A stretch of 22,516 bases of DNA from a virus: the IMG/VR virus record IMGVR_UViG_3300020385_000066, positions 1-22,516 of that record, one strand, 5' to 3'. Of the stretch, positions 19,998-22,516 are shown piece after piece (position 1 is the stretch's first letter; the number at the start of each line of letters is the position of its first letter). Below the pieces are notes generated by a model. That model was not told the DNA's origin and made no database searches. It was given only the letters and a program-made list of their open reading frames with translations. Position numbers and translations under genes: made by a program.

Positions 19998-20391
19998 ACA
20001 AATTAGGGTCGCAGTGTTAGAAGAAAGATTACAAAATTTTGAAGCAATTGTTTCTAAGTTGGATTCTGCTATAGAAAAATTAGCAGAGGTAAACAATAAT
20101 GTATCAAGAATGCTTGCTGTTCATGAGGAAAGAATAGGTAAACAAGAAAAAATTGATACAGTGTTGTTTGATAAAATTGACAAACTTCGCGATAAAATGG
20201 ACAGTGACCACGACATCGTTACTAAACGACTATCGTTATTGGAAAAAAAACTTTGGATTGGTATGGGGGCACTGGGAGCAATATTAATTGTCACCAATCC
20301 ACAATCAATAAAGACCCTCAAACCCTTGCTAGGGAACGTCAATAGTGCTATACTAGCGCCAGTGGCAACCTTAGTGAATGGATCATATTGA
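19990..20391 (+). CDS. Coiled-coil protein with C-terminal hydrophobic segment, 133 aa
   Basis: Residues about 5-88 are a long heptad-type coiled coil (LEERLQNFEAIVSKLDSAIE, continuing through HEERIGKQEKIDTVLFDKID). Residues about 89-104 (LWIGMGALGAILIVTN) make one membrane span, followed by a hydrophobic tail (ILAPVATLVNGSY). The plan, a soluble coiled coil anchored at its C-terminus, is common in phage small membrane proteins, including some linked to lysis, but no assignment is safe. The gp61 promoter lies in its last codons and it overlaps gp61 by 14 bases. Confidence 0.7.
   Translation: MAEQIRVAVLEERLQNFEAIVSKLDSAIEKLAEVNNNVSRMLAVHEERIGKQEKIDTVLFDKIDKLRDKMDSDHDIVTKRLSLLEKKLWIGMGALGAILIVTNPQSIKTLKPLLGNVNSAILAPVATLVNGSY
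20326..20354 (+). promoter_or_regulatory. Extended -10 promoter for gp61
   Basis: TTGCTA (20326-20331), 17 bases, TGC plus TATACT (20349-20354), all inside the coiled-coil gene. The expected start near 20361 gives a leader of about 17 bases without a ribosome-binding site. It would restart early/middle transcription after the late block. Confidence 0.65.
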
Positions 20392-21355
20392 TTCAAAGTT
20401 TATTGGAATTATATCGTCCCGACTTGCAAAATTTAAAAGAGTAAAGTCTGACCTATACACTTTTCGTTGCCCCATCTGTGGAGACTCTAAGAAAAGTAAA
20501 AACAAAACAAGGGGTTATCTTTATTCTGTAAAGGCAAATATCAACTTTAAGTGTCACAACTGTGGTGCTTCTTTGTCTTTTAATAACTTCTTGAAGCATA
20601 TGGATACTGTTGTCCATAAGCAATATACTATGGAGAAGTTTAAGCAGGGACATACTGGTAGGAACTTTGTTGTAGACGAACCTAAGTTTACTTTTGAGGC
20701 ACCCAAGTTTACTAAAAAAGTAAATCTTCCTAAAGCGTCTAATGACCCTAGACCTGAAGGATATTTGGTTGCAAGAAAACTTGATCCTACTAAGTTTTAC
20801 TTTGCAGAGCACTTTAAAAAGTGGGTGAACTCAAACAAACCTACTTTTAGCGACACAAAATATGATGAGTCTAGAATTATTATCCCTTTATTCTATAAAC
20901 AAAATCTAGTTGGAGTACAAGGAAGAACTTTAGATTTTGTAAATCCTAAAGTTGTTAAATATATCACTGTGATGTTTGATGATGACGCACCCAAAATCTA
21001 TGGTCTCGATGAAATACAAAAAGAACGAACTGTCTACATCACCGAAGGTCCTTTCGATAGCACCTTCATTCGCAACGCGATTGCTATGTGTGGAGCTGAT
21101 GCTGATGTCAGTTGTTGGGGGGTTAACGATCCTGTGTGGGTTTATGATAACGAACCCCGCAATAGAGAGATTATCAACAGAATCTCAAAGTGTATTTCTA
21201 AAGGAGATAAGGTAGTTATCTGGCCTTCAGATATAGACGAAAAAGATATTAATGAGATGGTTTTATCTGGACTTGACGTTCAGTCTGTGGTAGAATCAAA
21301 CACATACTCTGGTTTAGAAGCAACCCTTAAATTTACTACTTGGAAAAAAATATGA
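20378..21355 (+). CDS. 61: DNA primase (T4 gp61-like)
   Basis: A 325-residue primase that makes RNA primers for lagging-strand synthesis with the gp41 helicase (T4 gp61 is 342). The N-terminal zinc site is clear: CPIC (Cys31, Cys34) and CHNC (Cys59, Cys62). The TOPRIM domain has TVYITEGPFDSTFI (Glu223, the conserved glutamate) and IWPSDIDEKDINEM (281-294, the DxD metal motif). The start ATG overlaps the preceding gene by 14 bases and has no ribosome-binding site, but a promoter lies just upstream. The stop overlaps nrdA as ATGA, linking primer synthesis and deoxynucleotide supply in one operon. Confidence 0.94.
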   Translation: MDHIDSKFIGIISSRLAKFKRVKSDLYTFRCPICGDSKKSKNKTRGYLYSVKANINFKCHNCGASLSFNNFLKHMDTVVHKQYTMEKFKQGHTGRNFVVDEPKFTFEAPKFTKKVNLPKASNDPRPEGYLVARKLDPTKFYFAEHFKKWVNSNKPTFSDTKYDESRIIIPLFYKQNLVGVQGRTLDFVNPKVVKYITVMFDDDAPKIYGLDEIQKERTVYITEGPFDSTFIRNAIAMCGADADVSCWGVNDPVWVYDNEPRNREIINRISKCISKGDKVVIWPSDIDEKDINEMVLSGLDVQSVVESNTYSGLEATLKFTTWKKI

Positions 21356-22516
21356 CCAACGGCACCAAAGTACAAAAAAGAGATGGAAGAATTGAGTCTC
21401 TTGATTTAGATAAGATGCATCTTATGGTCGAAGAAGCATGTGATGGACTTGCTGGTGTATCTGCAAGTCAGGTTGAGATGAAATCTGGCATTCAGTTTTA
21501 TGATGGAATTACGACTGCAGAAATACAAGAAATTCTTATCCGCTCTGCTTCTGACCTTATTGATTTGGACCATCCAAATTATCAATTTGTTGCTGCAAGA
21601 CTTTTACTTTTCTCACTAAGAAAGAATCTTTATGGGAAGATGAGAGAACTTCCTAATTTGGAAAATCATATTGTGAGTTGCACCAATAAAGATGTATATG
21701 ATAAGGAAATCTTTAACAAGTATTCTAAAGAAGAGATTGAAAAGGTAAATAGTTATATCGATCACAGTAGAGACTTTCTGTTTACATATGCTGGTCTTCG
21801 CCAGGTGGTGGATAAGTATCTGGTTCAGGATCGTAGTACAGGTGGAGTTTATGAAACCCCACAGTTCATGTATATTATGATTGCGTTGACTATATTTCAG
21901 GAATATCCCAAGGAGACAAGACTGTCTTATGTCAGACGATACTACGACGCAATCAGCAAGCACAAAATCAACATTCCAACGCCAATCATGGCAGGAGTGC
22001 GAACACCACTTCGACAATTTGCTAGCTGTGTGCTTGTTGATGTTGATGACACCCTCGATAGCATCTTTAGTTCTGATATGGCTATCGGCAGGTATGTTGC
22101 ACAAAGGGCGGGTATTGGTATCAACGCAGGTCGCATCCGTGGAATCAATGCTAAAATCCGAGGCGGAGAAGTACAGCACACGGGTGTTGTTCCTTTCCTT
22201 AAAAAATTTGAATCAACTGTACGATGTTGCACTCAGAATGGGATTCGTGGCGGATCAGCAACAGTCCACTTCCCCATCTGGCACCAAGAAATAGAAGACA
22301 TTATTGTTCTTAAAAACAATAAAGGCACAGAAGACAATCGGGTACGCAAACTTGACTACTCAATCCAGATTTCAAAACTTTTCTACGAACGTTTCATCCA
22401 AAATGGAGAGATTAGCCTCTTCTCACCGCATGACGTACCAGGTCTCTATGATGCTTTTGGTACTGATACATTTGACGATCTCTATGTACGTTATGAATCA
22501 GATGAGTTTACTCCAA
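21352..22516 (+). CDS. nrdA: Ribonucleotide reductase class Ia alpha subunit, 3' end cut by window
   Basis: The first 388 codons of NrdA, which reduces ribonucleoside diphosphates to deoxy forms with the NrdB radical subunit. An N-terminal ATP-cone region is seen (VQKRDGRIESLDLDKMH). Redox-active Cys226 lies in FASCVLVDVDDTLDS, equal to Cys225 of E. coli NrdA. Further family segments: GIGINAGRIRGINAKIRGG, FLKKFESTVRCCTQNGIRGG and LKNNKGTEDNRVRKLDYSIQ. The radical-site cysteine and the C-terminal cysteine pair would lie beyond the window. The ATG overlaps the gp61 stop as ATGA. The frame is open to the last base, with no sign of disruption. NrdB is expected next. Confidence 0.97.
   Translation, partial: MTNGTKVQKRDGRIESLDLDKMHLMVEEACDGLAGVSASQVEMKSGIQFYDGITTAEIQEILIRSASDLIDLDHPNYQFVAARLLLFSLRKNLYGKMRELPNLENHIVSCTNKDVYDKEIFNKYSKEEIEKVNSYIDHSRDFLFTYAGLRQVVDKYLVQDRSTGGVYETPQFMYIMIALTIFQEYPKETRLSYVRRYYDAISKHKINIPTPIMAGVRTPLRQFASCVLVDVDDTLDSIFSSDMAIGRYVAQRAGIGINAGRIRGINAKIRGGEVQHTGVVPFLKKFESTVRCCTQNGIRGGSATVHFPIWHQEIEDIIVLKNNKGTEDNRVRKLDYSIQISKLFYERFIQNGEISLFSPHDVPGLYDAFGTDTFDDLYVRYESDEFTP

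Overview
The window looks like part of the genome of a T4-like marine cyanophage (a myovirus of Synechococcus or Prochlorococcus). It is AT-rich and every supported gene lies on the + strand. It carries the T4 replication set: gp62 clamp-loader subunit, RegA, gp43 polymerase, UvsX, gp41 helicase, gp61 primase and NrdA. It also carries cyanophage signature genes: Hsp20, PurC, PurM and MazG. Both ends are cut, through a DNA adenine methylase at the left and NrdA at the right. Genes are tightly packed, many overlapping by 1-20 bases; the longest non-coding stretch is about 146 bases.

Layout. (1) 1-1608: methylase end, a 46-codon gene, gp62 and RegA. (2) 1609-3321: a ParB-like protein and Hsp20, each behind a terminator and a T4-type late promoter (TATAAATA). 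(3) 3312-5251: purC, an unknown Cys-containing protein and purM as a coupled purine operon. (4) 5252-5498: a striking palindrome on a promoter, then two tiny single-span membrane peptides. (5) 5534-8804: terminator/promoter composite, a small protein, two overlapping tandem paralogues, and gp43. (6) 8805-12761: uvsX, gp41, an unknown, mazG and four small unknowns, chained by overlaps. (7) 12752-12824: tRNA-Ala(UGC). (8) 12823-20391: a late, virion-like block: two large paralogues, a nucleotidyltransferase with a T4 internal-protein-like N-terminus, a lysine-rich protein, a Cys/Asn-Gly protein, an Ig-like protein and several small conserved genes. (9) 20326-22516: gp61 and nrdA behind a sigma70-like promoter.

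How it works together. Blocks 1, 5, 6 and 9 copy phage DNA, and purC, purM, mazG and nrdA feed nucleotide supply. Block 8 probably supplies internal or decorating virion proteins. Its most interesting candidates are the nucleotidyltransferase that may be packaged in the capsid and delivered with the DNA, and the tandem paralogues with a possible nuclease-like motif. Transcription is punctuated by terminators fused to or overlapping the next promoter, and several early/middle genes (purC, uvsX, gp61) have very short leaders with no clear ribosome-binding site. All functional calls come from reading motifs by eye; no database search was run.
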